Positions 55,380-63,891 of a DNA stretch of 64,000 nucleotides are shown here, in pieces. Under the pieces are notes generated by a model, which was not told where the DNA came from, did no database searches, and worked only from the letters and a program-made list of their open reading frames with translations. This DNA is from Burkholderiales bacterium (GTDB taxonomy: Bacteria; Pseudomonadota; Gammaproteobacteria; Burkholderiales; Burkholderiaceae_C): positions 124,001 to 188,000 of the forward strand of contig JAFKGD010000013.1 in assembly GCA_017307855.1 (NCBI GenBank). The letters run 5' to 3'. A program made the translations under genes and the position numbers. Each line of letters starts with the position of its first letter. Position 1 is the first letter of the stretch.

Positions 55380-55950
55380 GATGAATCTCCTTACGGTTGA
55401 ACAAGGTTCGCGCCCATCGCGTCGTTGTTGTGATCCGGACGGCGGGGGACGGGCTGGCTGCACCGCTTGCGGCCGCAACGCAGTGGAGGGCCGGGAGGCG
55501 ACAACAATTTGTCCCGCGAGGAATGCGCCGAACGCAGTGACAAAGCAGGGGAAACTGTTTTCGCCGGACGGTTGCAGCCATGAAGCCCGAGGCGCAGCCG
55601 CGCCACCGCCAGGATTCACAACAACACAAGGACGCCTTGGGCCGCCCCCTCCCAATCCGAAAGGAGACATGGCCGACTCGGCATCCCTGCGCAAAGGTTT
55701 CACCGGCACGCCCCCTGACATGAAGCCAAGGCCCATCCCCAACGACAGGAGGAATGCGCCCCTGCACCTTGCGGCGGCCCTGCTGCAAGCGCGGTGCGGA
55801 AGCTCCCCACAAGGCCGGGCGGCGTGTCCGTGAACCATCCTTCGTGACACACGCAGACAACGAACTGCCAGCGTCGGGGACGGCACGCTTTCGTACAACC
55901 TGCCGCAGCAAGCCCAAGCGCATCAGCCACGCCATGTCCGCTGCGACGGG
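55380..55950. other. Gene-free stretch between DUF736 and repeat copy B
   Basis: No open frame here has a credible start or recognisable protein; the long frames are in GC-rich sequence without a ribosome site. The 55,420-55,650 part is unlike the repeats. It may hold the DUF736 promoter (about 55,400) and otherwise seems non-coding or degraded. Confidence 0.5.
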
Positions 55951-56166
55951 GCGCTGGCCGGGCCGATCCGGCGCAGCCGGTTCGGCGGCATCGAGGGGCG
56001 CCAAGCATCGCGCGGCGGGGATAGCCCGCAGGGCTTTCCCCTGGAGGCAAGCGCAGTGCGCAGCGCCGCAGGCGCGAAGGCGTGAGGGATTGAAGCCGAA
56101 TGGCCGTGACGGCAAAGACGGCACGGGGCGCAGCCCGAAAGCCCGGCGGCGCATTGCGCCGACACG
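55951..56166. repeat. Dispersed GC-rich intergenic repeat, copy B
   Basis: Copy B aligns base for base with copy A for almost its whole length and ends in GACACGC like it. It lies just before the NTF2-like gene on the plus strand. A few differences (CCCTGCGC versus CATCGCGC; GGAGCG versus CAGTGCG) show that the copies have diverged. Confidence 0.75.
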
Positions 56167-56216
56167 CTCTACCATGATGGGCATGAACAGCGATGGCCCA
56201 AAACCAGGGAGCACCG

Positions 56217-56651
56217 ATGGAAGAAAAGTTCATCCATGAGTTCTTCAAGCGATACCAGGACTTCTTCCGCCAAGGCCTGAAAAACGAAGCGGACATGGAG
56301 CAAGTCGCCTCGTCCTATGCCACAGCTTTCATCGCTGCCTCGCCGGCCGGTGTCATGGCCGGCCAGAACGACAAGCAACTGAAACAGGTCATGAGCCAAG
56401 GATTCGAGCGTTACCGCCAGCTCGGCAAAAAGGATATGGTTCTGCGCGGTGTTCGCATCGACCCCATCGACGAACACCATTGCCTTGCACACGTCGCCTG
56501 GACGGCGACCTATGACCGGGGCGCAACCTCGGACGTGTCCATCGACTTCGACGTTCACTACCTCGTGCAGCAGCTTGACGGCGAACCCAAGATATTCGGC
56601 TGGGTATCAGGCGATGAACAGGCGCTGTTGAGGCAGCACGGCATCGTCTGA
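56217..56651 (+). CDS. NTF2-like (nuclear transport factor 2 fold) small protein
   Basis: The 144-residue soluble protein (FFKRYQDFFRQGLKNEADME, HVAWTATYDRGATSDVSIDF, PKIFGWVSGDEQALLRQHGI) looks like a SnoaL/NTF2-fold protein, a cone-shaped fold used as enzyme or binding domain. AGGGAG is well placed before ATG 56217. It is oriented opposite to most element genes, between two repeat copies, and GC content is slightly lower, so it may be a recent acquisition. The function is unknown. Confidence 0.75.
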   Translation: MEEKFIHEFFKRYQDFFRQGLKNEADMEQVASSYATAFIAASPAGVMAGQNDKQLKQVMSQGFERYRQLGKKDMVLRGVRIDPIDEHHCLAHVAWTATYDRGATSDVSIDFDVHYLVQQLDGEPKIFGWVSGDEQALLRQHGIV

Positions 56652-56700
56652 CGCCGCCGCGAAGGCGGCGGCGCTCTGAACCGGCTGTTGGCCTTCAACA

Positions 56701-56733
56701 CCGGGCGCGGCCACTGCCGCGCCCGGATTTTTG
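56701..56733 (+). terminator. Rho-independent terminator after the NTF2-like gene
   Basis: Arms CCGGGCGCGG (56,701-56,710) and CCGCGCCCGG (56,717-56,726) pair perfectly and are followed by ATTTTTG. A second perfect hairpin at 56,742-56,766 (GGCCCCAGCG/CGCTGGGGCC) lies beside it and may serve the opposite strand. Confidence 0.8.
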
Positions 56734-56776
56734 AATCCACCGGCCCCAGCGCGAAACGCTGGGGCCAGTGCCGGCG

Positions 56777-56987
56777 TCATTCCTTCGTCTCGATGAGCCA
56801 CCACACGGCACGCGGCAAGGTGCGGCCCGTGATGGGATGAATGTCGGTGAGGTCAGCGCGGGCCGTCCAGCCCGAAGGCGGATGGTAGCCGCGCACGTCG
56901 CCTGCGCCGTGCCAGCGGCGGGCGCGCACCGTGCCGGGGCCATAGATCGCCACCATGCGCGGGGGGGGGGGTCGTGGTATGGTTCAT
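56777..56987 (-). pseudogene. Small conserved-looking protein broken at an 11-base poly-C tract
   Basis: A strong AAGGAG site precedes ATG 56987. With 11 C in a row (56,961-56,971, minus strand) the frame enters MNHTTTPPPAHGG and stays out of the good frame. With 10 C it would run MNHTTTPPPR-MVAIYGPGTVRARRWHG to the stop at 56,777. The downstream part alone (from ATG 56956) is 59 residues (WTARADLTDIHPITGRTLPR, AVWWLIETKE) and looks like a real protein. Either a phase-variable gene or a sequencing slip. Confidence 0.65.
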
Positions 56988-57048
56988 GGAGCTTCTCCTT
57001 CCTGCGAAGCGCCCCGGTTGAAGCCGGGGCGCTTGCCTTCGGCGCGGG

Positions 57049-59111
57049 TCAAGCGGCCAGCGCCACGGCGGGTTCATCCGCCATTGCCTCGGCATCCTGC
57101 GGGGCGTCCTGCTCCGGGCCTTCTTCCTGCGCGCTTTCCTGCGCTGCCTGCTGCGGGCCTTCGGCCTTGAAGATGGCGGGCATCCAGCCCGTGCCATCCG
57201 CCAGCCGTTCGGCCTCGCTGGCAATGTCGGCCTTCTTCAACTTCGCCAGCCGGGTGACGTGCTCCGGCGCGTACTCGCCCACGGCATCCAGAATCACGGC
57301 CTTGGAAACGTGCTTGAAGTAGCCTTCTGCGGTCGGCGTCCACCATGCGGCCATGTCGAAGCCCACGGCCTGCGCCAGTTCCCCGCCGGGCTGGCGCTGC
57401 GTGGTGCGAAGCGTTACCACGTCCACCGTGGAGGCCACGCATACCGCCAGCAGCCGCACCAGTTCATCTTGCGGCTTCGCCAGCAGCGCGGCGAACAGTT
57501 CGGCGCTGTCCTCCGGCAAGGCTTCGCCCACCACCTGTTGCAGTTCGCGCAGCGCCACGGCCGCAGGGGATTCCGGCCAGTCCGGGGCCATGCCTTCCAG
57601 CCGGTCTTGCACTTTCAGGCTTACTCCCAGCGGTAAGCCGTGGCCGTAGTGGCGTTCCTGCAAGACGGTCTGCACCATGCTATGCACCACAGCAGCCAAC
57701 GCGGTTTGCGGATGCCGGGCGACTTCGATCTGCAGCGCGGCGGTACGGTGGGCGCTCAACCGCTGCGCCAGCCGATCGGACATGGCGGCGGTCTTGGGCT
57801 GCTCGTCGTCCTCAGTTTCGTTGCCGCTCTCGGCTTCGCCTTCCACGCTGCCGAAACCTTGGCGCAGCTTCTCCAGCGTGCGAAGTGCTTTCGCTTCCGC
57901 TTCGCGCAGCAGCCCACGATGAACCACGGCCTCACCGTTGCGGTCGATGGTGACGATGGCACCGGCTGCGGCCTTCACGCTCGGGGCATACCCTTGCAAA
58001 CCATCTTCCATTGCCTGCAACTGCTCGCCCAAGGCTTCTCCTTCCTCCTGCAAGGCGTCTGCCTTGTCCTCGTCCTCGGCGTCCATTGCGGCATCCACCG
58101 CTTCGCCAGTTCGTGCATCTTGGCTTGCAGCTTTTCGATGCGCTGCGCCTCACGCTTGTTCGGCTCGCGCCGTTCCCTCGGCGCACGCTGAAAAGCGTGC
58201 AGATCGGTATGGGTCACGCCCGGCGTGGCATCCACCCATGCCCAACCCTCGGCGCGGACAGCGGCGGCGATGCCTGCCAGCCGGTCTTGCGCCAGCCGTT
58301 CCAACAGCGCGGCGTCGGCGAGATACACGCCCGTATCGCCTTCCGCGAACAGGTCACGGCGCACGCCACCGCCTGCGGCCTCGTAGGTGTCCAGCCCGAC
58401 GAAGCGCACCAGCGGATGCCGGTAGGCGTCGATTTCCCGCTCGGTCAGGCGTTCGCGCAGCGCGGAGGGGCCGCGCTGCCATGTCGGCGCGTCGTAGAAG
58501 GCGCTTTCCTGCGCGGCGTGGTCGTCGGTGATGGACAGCGCCATCAACTGGTCAAGGCTCACGGCATCGGCCCGATAGTCGGCCATCAAGCGCGGCGAAA
58601 CATTCGCCAGCTTCAAGCGGCGCTGCACCACCAGCGGCGTGACGGAGAAATCCGCCGCAATGTCCTCGATGGGGCGGCCTTCGGCCACCAGCGCCGCGAA
58701 GGCTTCAAACTGGTCTGCCGGGTGCATGGCTTCGCGCTGCACGTTCTCGGTGAGACTGGCGGTGCGGGCCGTGCCATCGGCCACCAGCAGGCAAGGCACC
58801 GCCCACTCCTTCGGGATGCGGTGTTTCTTCGCCAGCAGCTTGAGGGCTGCGAGGCGACGGCCACCGGCCACGACTTCGTAATGCTCGCCATCGGCGGATG
58901 CAATCACGATCAGATTTTGCAGCAAGCCCACGCGCTGAATGCTCGCGGCCAGTTCGTGGATGGACATGTGCGGGGTCTTGCGCACATTGCGACCCGTGGG
59001 GCGCAGCACCAGCCGCGACAGCGGAACCAGAATCAGGTTCTTGGTCGGGTCGGCGGCTTCCAGCGCAGGGGCTTGGATGGCACGGGCTTCGGTTTGGGTA
59101 ACGGCGTTCAT
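57049..59111 (-). pseudogene. parB: parB-like gene split by a one-base frameshift
   Basis: The N-terminal part (59111 to about 58105) is a ParB/Srx-type domain: LILVPLSRLVLRPTGRNVRK, VVAGGRRLAALKLL, TENVQREAMHPADQFEAFAAL and a helix-turn-helix (IEDIAADFSVTPLVVQRRL). The frame then changes: the 5' frame reads KMHELAKRWMP, while EAVDAAMDAEDEDKADAL continues in the other frame to 57049. Adding one C near 58,105 would join them into about 687 residues. Plasmid ParB proteins of this size also act as accessory nucleases; the C-terminal half is acidic and helical. As written the protein is split. Confidence 0.85.
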
Positions 59112-59140
59112 GGTGTATCTCCAGTCAAGTGAAACAAAGG

Positions 59141-59162
59141 AATGGAGGGGAACCGCCCCTCC
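59141..59162 (-). terminator. Stem-loop between the DUF932 and parB genes
   Basis: Arms GGAGGGG (59,144-59,150) and CCCCTCC (59,156-59,162), 14 bp after the DUF932 stop on the minus strand, followed by ATTCCTTTG. It is a weak terminator that could separate the two genes. Confidence 0.5.
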
Positions 59163-59176
59163 GGCGGGGGAACGGC

Positions 59177-60001
59177 TCAAGCCTTGAGCTGGCGCATGCC
59201 ATCGGCCAGCAGCCACAGGGCGCGATTGAGGCGCACATCGGAATCAATGCCCTGCACGGGGCGGGTGCGCTGGCGGCGTCCGTTGGCGCTGCGGCCATGC
59301 AATCCGCCCTTGGTCAAGTTCTCCTGCGTGCGGTTGAACACGCTCCACAGGTCGGGACGGCGGTCGTCGAACCGGCGCGGTATCAAGATTTGCGATTCGG
59401 TGATGGGCGCGGGCTTGTCCGGGTCGTCGTACTTGAGGGAAAGCGCGGCGCGGGCGAACACTTCGGATTCGCCATCGTCCAAGGTGATGCCGCGCATCAG
59501 GTCGCGGGATTCCTTCACGCGCTCGAAGCCGCTCAACACCTCGAAAGCGCCTTCGATAACGGAACCGGCCACGTCGCCTTTGTGGGGTACGCGCACGTCC
59601 GCCACGGTGTCGCCGCAAACAAGGCCATTGCTGCACACGAAACGGAACATTCCGGCCAGCATCTGATAGCTGCTGGTGCCGTCGTGCGAGTTCAGCAGCA
59701 CGATTTCGTTAGCCTCTGCGCCGTTGATCTGGCTGGCGTGGCGCAGGCGAATCATGTGTTTGGTGTGTTCGCGCTTGCCTTCATCGCGCACGCGGGTCTG
59801 CGTCACCATGAAGGGCTGAAACCCCTCCTTGCGCAGCTCGGTCAGCACGGCTGCGGTGGGGATGTAGCTGTACCGCTCGGAACGGCTTTCATGTGGCGCG
59901 TCCGCGAAGATGGACGGGGCCACCCTACGAATCTGGTCATCGGACAGCGGGTAGTCGCTGCGCAATGCTGGGGAGTGGGAAGCGAAACGGGTTGCAAGCA
60001 T
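59177..60001 (-). CDS. DUF932 family protein
   Basis: The 274-residue soluble protein matches DUF932 (phage/plasmid-like protein): YIPTAAVLTELRKEGFQPFM, IVLLNSHDGTSSYQMLAGMF, RFVCSNGLVCGDTVADVRVP. Such proteins occur near plasmid leading regions. The function is unknown; a role in establishment or anti-defence is a guess from position. AGGAGA precedes ATG 60001. Confidence 0.87.
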   Translation of the reverse strand: MLATRFASHSPALRSDYPLSDDQIRRVAPSIFADAPHESRSERYSYIPTAAVLTELRKEGFQPFMVTQTRVRDEGKREHTKHMIRLRHASQINGAEANEIVLLNSHDGTSSYQMLAGMFRFVCSNGLVCGDTVADVRVPHKGDVAGSVIEGAFEVLSGFERVKESRDLMRGITLDDGESEVFARAALSLKYDDPDKPAPITESQILIPRRFDDRRPDLWSVFNRTQENLTKGGLHGRSANGRRQRTRPVQGIDSDVRLNRALWLLADGMRQLKA

Positions 60002-60251
60002 GTCTTTCTCCTGACTTGGCTGTTGAAGAAACCGCACACCGGATTCCTAGATTCGGAGCCCAGCCTTTCGGCTGTTCGGTGCGGTCGGCACGAAGAACCC
60101 GGTTGGCCCTGTTGCCACCGTCTTTCCTGAGTTCATCGCCCGCGACGGTCAGGAGCGCGCGGACGGGGGCCGTCAAGGAGATCGCGGACAAGGTGATGAG
60201 GTCAGGGAAGACGGCTGGACATGGCAACGGCCCTCTACATGCCGACCGCAC

Positions 60252-60302
60252 GGCAAGCGAAGCGCGCAGGCCCGAAGCTGGAAGCCGGGCCGGAGGCGTC
60301 AG
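60252..60302. repeat. Short repeat copy D
   Basis: GGCAAGCGAAGCGCGCAGGC and a shared GGCCGGAGGCGTCAG block repeat at 61,284-61,325 (copy E). It lies in the otherwise gene-free stretch 60,002-60,694, whose remaining parts (60,002-60,250 and 60,303-60,493) have no assignable gene. Confidence 0.6.
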
Positions 60303-60493
60303 CCGAGCGGAGCGAGGGAACGATGGAAGCCCGTCAGGGGGCGAGATGCCGCAGGCGGCTCGATGCGCTACGCGCACGACAGCGCGACCGGCCATCTCCC
60401 AGGTGGCCGGGGACGCCCGGACTTCAAAGACGAAGGAACGACAGAATCAGGACGAGCACACGCAAGGCATCGTGGGCCTGATGCGGCTGCTGT

Positions 60494-60620
60494 CTGGCCG
60501 ATCCGGCGCAGCCGGGTCGGCGGTGTTCAGGGGCGCCAAGCCTGCGCGGCGGGGATAGCCCGCAGGGCTTTCCCCTGGAGGCAAGCGAAGCGCGCAGCGC
60601 CTCGCCAGGGGCGCGAAGGC
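60494..60620. repeat. Dispersed GC-rich intergenic repeat, copy C
   Basis: CTGGCCGATCCGGCGCAGCC then GGGGCGCCAAG and GGGATAGCCCGCAGGGCTTT follow the order seen in copies A and B, but the right half of the unit is missing, so this is a partial copy. Confidence 0.7.
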
Positions 60621-60640
60621 ACCGGCACCAGGCGTAGCAG

Positions 60641-60675
60641 AAAAAAAGTGCGTCGCTCCCGAAGGAATGACGCAC
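60641..60675 (-). terminator. Rho-independent terminator of the zinc-ribbon gene
   Basis: Arms GTGCGTC (60,648-60,654) and GACGCAC (60,669-60,675) around a 14-nt loop; on the minus strand seven T residues follow. It lies 20 bp beyond the stop at 60,695. Confidence 0.85.
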
Positions 60676-60694
60676 CGAAGGCAGCACGGCGAGA

Positions 60695-61087
60695 TCAGTT
60701 CGCCGCTGGCGCCGTCATTGACTGCAAGTGGTCGATCACGCCAGGCTCCACGAACACGCAGGCCTGCTCATCCGCGATCGGCACATTGAACACCTGGGCG
60801 AACACTGTGCGCCGCAGATGGGCCAGCCGCCCCGTCCGGTACGCCTGCTCGGGCTTCATGCGCCCGTCGGCCTGCGAGCCGCTGCGCTGCGGATCACATT
60901 CGACCAATGCGACAAAGCCGTCATCGGCCAGCTTCTGGTGCTCGGGACACAGCCCCCAGCCCGTCTTCGTGTGATGCTCCATGCTCGCGCGCAGGCGGCG
61001 GTCCAACAGGATGCTGCCCGTCTCGAAGGCCGCGCCGCAGACCAGGCAAATGTGCTGTTCGATGGAAACGTGTGATTTGTCGCTCAT
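60695..61087 (-). CDS. Conserved zinc-ribbon-like protein, unknown function
   Basis: The 130-residue protein has CLVCGAAFETG near residue 14 and a CPEH motif (LCPEHQKLADDGFVALVEC) near residue 47, a possible metal-binding pair, followed by a helical part (RTGRLAHLRRTVFAQVFNVP). I do not recognise a named family. It has a strong terminator downstream and is surrounded by gene-free repeat sequence, so it is probably its own transcription unit. Its ATG at 61087 has only a moderate ribosome site. Confidence 0.75.
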   Translation of the reverse strand: MSDKSHVSIEQHICLVCGAAFETGSILLDRRLRASMEHHTKTGWGLCPEHQKLADDGFVALVECDPQRSGSQADGRMKPEQAYRTGRLAHLRRTVFAQVFNVPIADEQACVFVEPGVIDHLQSMTAPAAN

Positions 61088-61283
61088 GATGAACTCCGGT
61101 TACTCGGGCGGAATTGCCCGGAACCGTCGCCAGCACGGCGCAGCGCAAGCGGTCAAAGATCGAAGACGGCCACCAGGCCGCAAGCGTGCAAGCACGCGCA
61201 GTCATTGACGGCGAGAACGCCGTGATACGGTGAAGGGAACAGCAAGACCGCCCACACCCCGCCCCCTACACATGCCTGCCTTT

Positions 61284-61405
61284 GGCAAGCGAAGCGCGCA
61301 GGCCCGAGAGGGCCGGAGGCGTCAGGGATCAAAGCCGAATGGCCGCGACTCGGAACGAGGCGCGGGGCGCAGCCCGCGAGCCCGACGGCGGTACGCCGAG
61401 ACGCC
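61284..61405. repeat. Dispersed repeat copy E (joins D-type and A/B-type halves)
   Basis: The first part equals copy D; the second part (AAAGCCGAATGGCCGCGAC, GGCGCGGGGCGCAGCCCG, GAGACGCC) parallels the right half of copies A and B. It shows that D and A/B are parts of one composite unit. The rest of the 61,088-61,483 gap is free of genes. Confidence 0.65.
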
Positions 61406-61456
61406 ATCAACGGTTTGCCGTGCCCCAGCCATCACTCAGCTACACCAAAAATTTAG

Positions 61457-61476
61457 AGATAAATATTTCAATATCT
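61457..61476. promoter_or_regulatory. AT-rich dyad upstream of chrB
   Basis: AGATA and TATCT arms around AATATTTCAA lie in the only AT-rich pocket near chrB, with a TATGAT hexamer at 61,483-61,488 just downstream. It may be the chromate-responsive promoter/operator, since ChrB proteins regulate chr genes. Confidence 0.5.
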
Positions 61477-61483
61477 GTAGCGT

Positions 61484-62431
61484 ATGATTCATTGGATGTG
61501 GTCCATCCTGATCGTCACGCTCCCCACCCAGCCCAACGCCGTGCGCCTGCGCATCTGGCGCGCCCTCAAGGCGCTGGGCTGCGCCGCCCTGCGCGATGGC
61601 GCCTACCTGCTGCCCGATAAACACGCGGCGGCGCTGGAGTCCCTGGCCACCGAGGTCCGGGAGCACGGCGGCACGGCCTCTGTCCTGATCCTGTCGCCGC
61701 GCGACGAGGCGCAACGCGCCGAGGTGCTGGCCCAGTTCGACCGGACCGAGGCCTACGCGCAATGGCGCGACACTGCCACAGCGCTCCAGGCCGAACTCGA
61801 GAAGCTGGGCGAAACCGAGACACGGCGCCGCCTGCGCGGCGTGGCGGATGCCCTGCAGACGCTGCGACGCATCGACTACTACCCCGGCCCCGCCGCGCAG
61901 CAGGCCGACTCGGACCTCCTGGCGCTGCGGCGCGCTTTCGACAACCATTTCTCCAAGGGCGAGCCACAGCCGCGCGCCGACGATGGCATCGAGCGGCTCG
62001 ACCCCGCCAAGTTCAAAGGCAAGGCCTGGGCGACCCGGGCAAGGCCCTGGGTGGACCGGCTGGCCTGCGCCTGGCTGGTCCGGCGCTTCATCGATCCCAA
62101 GGCCAAGTTCACCTGGCTGAGCGATGCCAGGAAGGCGCCGCGCGGCGTCATCGGCTTCGACTACGACGGCGCCCGCTTCACCCACGTCGGCGCACGCGTG
62201 ACCTTCGAGGTGATGGCCGCGAGCTTCGGCCTGGACGCTGATCCGAAGCTGCAGCGCATCGCCGGGGCCGTGCATTACCTCGACGTCGGCGGCATTCCCG
62301 TGGCCGAAGCGGCTGGGCTGGAAGCCGTGCTCGACGGCCTGCGCGAAGTGCATGCCGACGACGATCGACTGGTCCTCGCCGCATCCGCGGTCTTCGATGC
62401 GCTCTACGCGGCGCCGGGAGCCTCTTCATGA
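61484..62431 (+). CDS. chrB: Chromate resistance regulator ChrB
   Basis: The 315-residue protein matches ChrB: an N-terminal part (NAVRLRIWRALKALGCAALRD) and a C-terminal region (WVDRLACAWLVRRFIDPKAKF, FEVMAASFGLDADPKLQRIA). ChrB acts as chromate-sensitive regulator of the chr operon and enhances resistance. The ATG at 61484 overlaps a TATGAT box, so the second ATG (61496, at MWSILIV) may be the true start on a leaderless or short-leader mRNA. Its stop overlaps chrA. Confidence 0.9.
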   Translation: MIHWMWSILIVTLPTQPNAVRLRIWRALKALGCAALRDGAYLLPDKHAAALESLATEVREHGGTASVLILSPRDEAQRAEVLAQFDRTEAYAQWRDTATALQAELEKLGETETRRRLRGVADALQTLRRIDYYPGPAAQQADSDLLALRRAFDNHFSKGEPQPRADDGIERLDPAKFKGKAWATRARPWVDRLACAWLVRRFIDPKAKFTWLSDARKAPRGVIGFDYDGARFTHVGARVTFEVMAASFGLDADPKLQRIAGAVHYLDVGGIPVAEAAGLEAVLDGLREVHADDDRLVLAASAVFDALYAAPGASS

Positions 62432-63798
62432 GTGCCGTTCTCCAACGCCCGCAGCAGCAAGATGCAGCGCCCGCGCCCGTGAGTTTTCGGGAGGCCTTCT
62501 GGTTCTGGCTCAAGCTCGGCTTCATCAGCTTCGGCGGGCCGGCCGGGCAGATCGCGATCATGCACACCGAACTGGTGGAGCAGCGGCGCTGGATCAGCGA
62601 GAAGCGCTTCCTGCATGCGCTGAACTACTGCATGCTGCTGCCCGGCCCGGAGGCGCAGCAGCTCGCCACCTACATCGGCTGGCTGATGCACCGCACCTGG
62701 GGCGGCATCGTGGCCGGCGCACTGTTCGTGCTGCCCTCGCTGTTCATCCTGATCGCGCTGTCGTGGATCTACCTGCGCTTTGGCGACGTGCCGGTGGTGG
62801 CGGGCATCTTCTACGGCATCAAGCCGGCCGTCACGGCGCTGGTGCTGCATGCCGCGCACCGCATCGGCAGCCGGGCGCTCAAGAACGGCTGGATGTGGGG
62901 CATCGCGGCGCTGGCCTTCGTTGCGATCTTCGCTTTCGGCACACCCTTCCCGGCAATCGTCCTGGCCGCCGCGTTGATCGGCTACTTCGGTGCCCGTTGG
63001 GCGCCGGGCGTGTTCGCACTCGGCGGCGGCCATGGCGGTGCCCAGCAAGGCTATGGCCCGGCCCTGATCGACGACGACACGCCGACGCCGGCGCACGCGC
63101 GCTTCTCGCGCAGCCACCTGGCCAAGGTTCTCGCCGCCGGGTTGGGGCTGTGGGCGCTCGCGATGGGTACGCTCGTCGCGGTACAGGGGCTGCAGGGCAC
63201 GCTGACCCAGATGGGCTGGTTCTTCACCAAGGCCGCACTGATGACCTTCGGCGGCGCCTACGCGGTGCTGCCCTACGTGTACCAGGGCGCGGTGGAGCAT
63301 CACCAGTGGCTCTCGGGCGCGCAGATGATCGACGGTCTGGCCTTGGGCGAGACCACCCCGGGGCCGCTGATCATGGTGGTGGCCTTCGTCGGCTTCGTCG
63401 GCGGCTGGCTCAAGCAGGTGCTTGGCCCCGATGCGCTGTTTCTCGGCGGCGCACTGGCCGCTGCCGTGGTGACCTTCTTCACCTTCCTGCCGTCCTTCGT
63501 CTTCATCCTGGCGGGCGGCCCGGCCATCGAGGCCACGCACGGCAAACTCGGCTTCACCGCACCGCTGTCGGCGATCACGGCGGCCGTCGTGGGCGTGATC
63601 CTCAACCTGGCGTTGTTCTTCGCGTACCACGTGTTGTGGCCTCAGGGCTTCAGCGGCGCATTCGACTGGCTTTCGGCCCTGATCGCACTGGGCGCCGCGG
63701 TGGCCCTGTTCCGTTTCAAGCTGGGCGTGATGCCACTGCTGGGTGCGTGCGCAGTGATCGGCCTCGCGGCCACCTTGGCGCGTCCGCTGGTAGCTTGA
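62428..63798 (+). CDS. chrA: Chromate transporter ChrA
   Basis: The 456-residue long-chain CHR protein has two homologous halves, each with a conserved motif at the start (FGGPAGQIAIMH near residue 32; TFGGAYAVLPYV near 272) and GETTPGPLIM near 310, and about ten to twelve hydrophobic segments. ChrA exports chromate by proton-coupled antiport. It overlaps the chrB stop by four bases and is the last gene seen of the chr operon. Confidence 0.95.
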   Translation: MSAVLQRPQQQDAAPAPVSFREAFWFWLKLGFISFGGPAGQIAIMHTELVEQRRWISEKRFLHALNYCMLLPGPEAQQLATYIGWLMHRTWGGIVAGALFVLPSLFILIALSWIYLRFGDVPVVAGIFYGIKPAVTALVLHAAHRIGSRALKNGWMWGIAALAFVAIFAFGTPFPAIVLAAALIGYFGARWAPGVFALGGGHGGAQQGYGPALIDDDTPTPAHARFSRSHLAKVLAAGLGLWALAMGTLVAVQGLQGTLTQMGWFFTKAALMTFGGAYAVLPYVYQGAVEHHQWLSGAQMIDGLALGETTPGPLIMVVAFVGFVGGWLKQVLGPDALFLGGALAAAVVTFFTFLPSFVFILAGGPAIEATHGKLGFTAPLSAITAAVVGVILNLALFFAYHVLWPQGFSGAFDWLSALIALGAAVALFRFKLGVMPLLGACAVIGLAATLARPLVA

Positions 63799-63891
63799 GC
63801 CCTATGTGGCGGCCAAACGGGCGCTTGAGCGTGCACCGAGACATGCTTTCGCATTTCGATCCAGCCCGTTCAAGGTCATTCTGAGCAAATG

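Noticed and set aside
55270-55833. 187-codon plus frame across the DUF736 gene and the following gap
   Set aside because: Overlaps DUF736 in antisense, has no ribosome site and no recognisable domain.
54701-56166. Repeat copies A and B considered as ends of an insertion sequence or composite transposon
   Set aside because: Both are in the same orientation, no transposase lies in or between them, and a partial third copy exists elsewhere.
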